From: Cladorhizidae sp. MBARI D1340-BT2
Taxonomy: Eukaryota; Porifera; Demospongiae; Poecilosclerida; Cladorhizidae
Length of the DNA stretch: 64,000 bases
Direction of reading: 5' to 3'
NCBI GenBank assembly: GCA_028752905.1
Contig: JAQNBH010000015.1
Span: 14,150,036 to 14,214,035, forward strand
Shown: in pieces, positions 63,512 through 64,000 of the stretch
Numbering within the stretch: the stretch's first letter is position 1
How the letters are laid out: each line of letters begins with the position of its first letter
Position numbers and translations under genes: made by a program
Notes under the pieces: model-generated
Told to the model about the DNA's origin: nothing
What the model saw: only the letters and a program-made list of their open reading frames with translations
The model's database searches: none

Positions 63512-64000
63512 GGGCAGTTTCTTCATCTCCATTCAAATATTTCTTTGGGCCAGGAGCAGTTCCATGGACTATTCTCCCACTCATCTTTCAGCGTAGTGCG
63601 AGGCACACCATGAATATCTGCTCCTCCACTGTAAGGTGAAGTCAGAGGGAAGTGCAAAACTGTTCCAGATGATCCTGCGGGACATGTGCAGGCGTTTGAT
63701 TCATCAGGTGTTTCCAGTCAGATGTGAAAACCTGACCATTTCTTAAATATATCATGGAATAGCACCCGATCCAAATCATCACCTGACTGGCGCATGGGCT
63801 GATTCAAGACTACTGCATGGTCAAAAGATTGAAATACACTTCTCCCTGCATTGGAAATTGGATGAATGTGATGACACTCTGACGTACAGTGAGAGACTGG
63901 TTTTCCAATGCTCCATCATGTTCTTAGTGTGGTTGCTGCTCCAACCAGTGGATGTCATCTTCTAGTGTGTTTGGTGCGCTTCCAGAACACAGGAAGTGCA
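63512..64000. other. Right edge, no gene supported
   Basis: Short coding-like pieces can be read on the minus strand (for example GADIHGVPRTTLKDEWENSP near 63560-63640), but with many stops and no domain I can name. The right end of the Ginger-like element was not found. Confidence 0.35.

Noticed and set aside
1..64000. tRNA, rRNA or other structured RNA genes
   Set aside because: No tRNA cloverleaf or rRNA core sequence was recognised; an automated scan was not possible.

Overview
The window is eukaryotic nuclear DNA from an invertebrate animal. It is AT-rich, with introns, polypyrimidine 3' splice sites and very dense transposable elements. The mix (Gmr1-like and other Ty3/gypsy elements, a Penelope-like element, zf-TTF/DUF4371 hATs, pogo elements, a Ginger-like integrase, piggyBac MITEs) suggests a non-bilaterian such as a demosponge. 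That is an inference; no ribosomal or mitochondrial marker is present.

One host gene can be read, on the + strand: a Son-of-sevenless-like Ras guanine-nucleotide exchange factor. Eight exons (12946-13165, 36093-36182, 43829-43921, 44055-44178, 44421-44511, 45390-45471, 49731-49838, 50156-50443) join in phase through the RasGEF (CDC25) domain and end in a proline-rich tail with a PxxPxR motif. The DH, PH and REM exons are not in the window. Its introns carry most of the mobile DNA; the first visible one is about 22.9 kb.

Region by region. 1-760: pogo/Tigger transposase tail. 1656-2640: gag of one retroelement, fused tail-to-tail at about 2640 with a minus-strand Gmr1-like element (2641 to about 7130). 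7394-12800: a hAT split by an unclassified 3.0-kb transposon (9542-12562; TIR GGGCAGTTCC, TSD TGAA). 13692-20416: a Gypsy composite (element A) with element B, a hAT (14598-16827), a palindromic MITE and a piggyBac MITE nested inside. 21957-36045: a 48-bp minisatellite that received a self-priming-type Gypsy (23088-32599), which received a young Gmr1-like element (23344-28897); 6 bp further on the array received a hAT (32611-35751), which itself holds a piggyBac MITE (33191-34103). 40946-43571: a Penelope-like fragment with inverted ends and a third piggyBac MITE. 46600-47674: a second pogo copy, part of which has expanded into a 43-bp minisatellite. 52316-59780: a hAT interrupted by a 5.1-kb element with long TIRs, coding for a protein with a PIN/FEN1-like nuclease signature and a TSO1-like CXC tail. 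60432-63511: a Ginger-like integrase with a CXC tail, followed by a Ulp1-type protease.

The points most worth following are: two different Gypsy families with integrase upstream of reverse transcriptase and the same tRNA-Leu-type primer site; the PIN/CXC element; a Gypsy whose primer-binding site pairs with its own LTR; and three piggyBac MITEs that all keep the same acidic N-terminal exon and splice donor.
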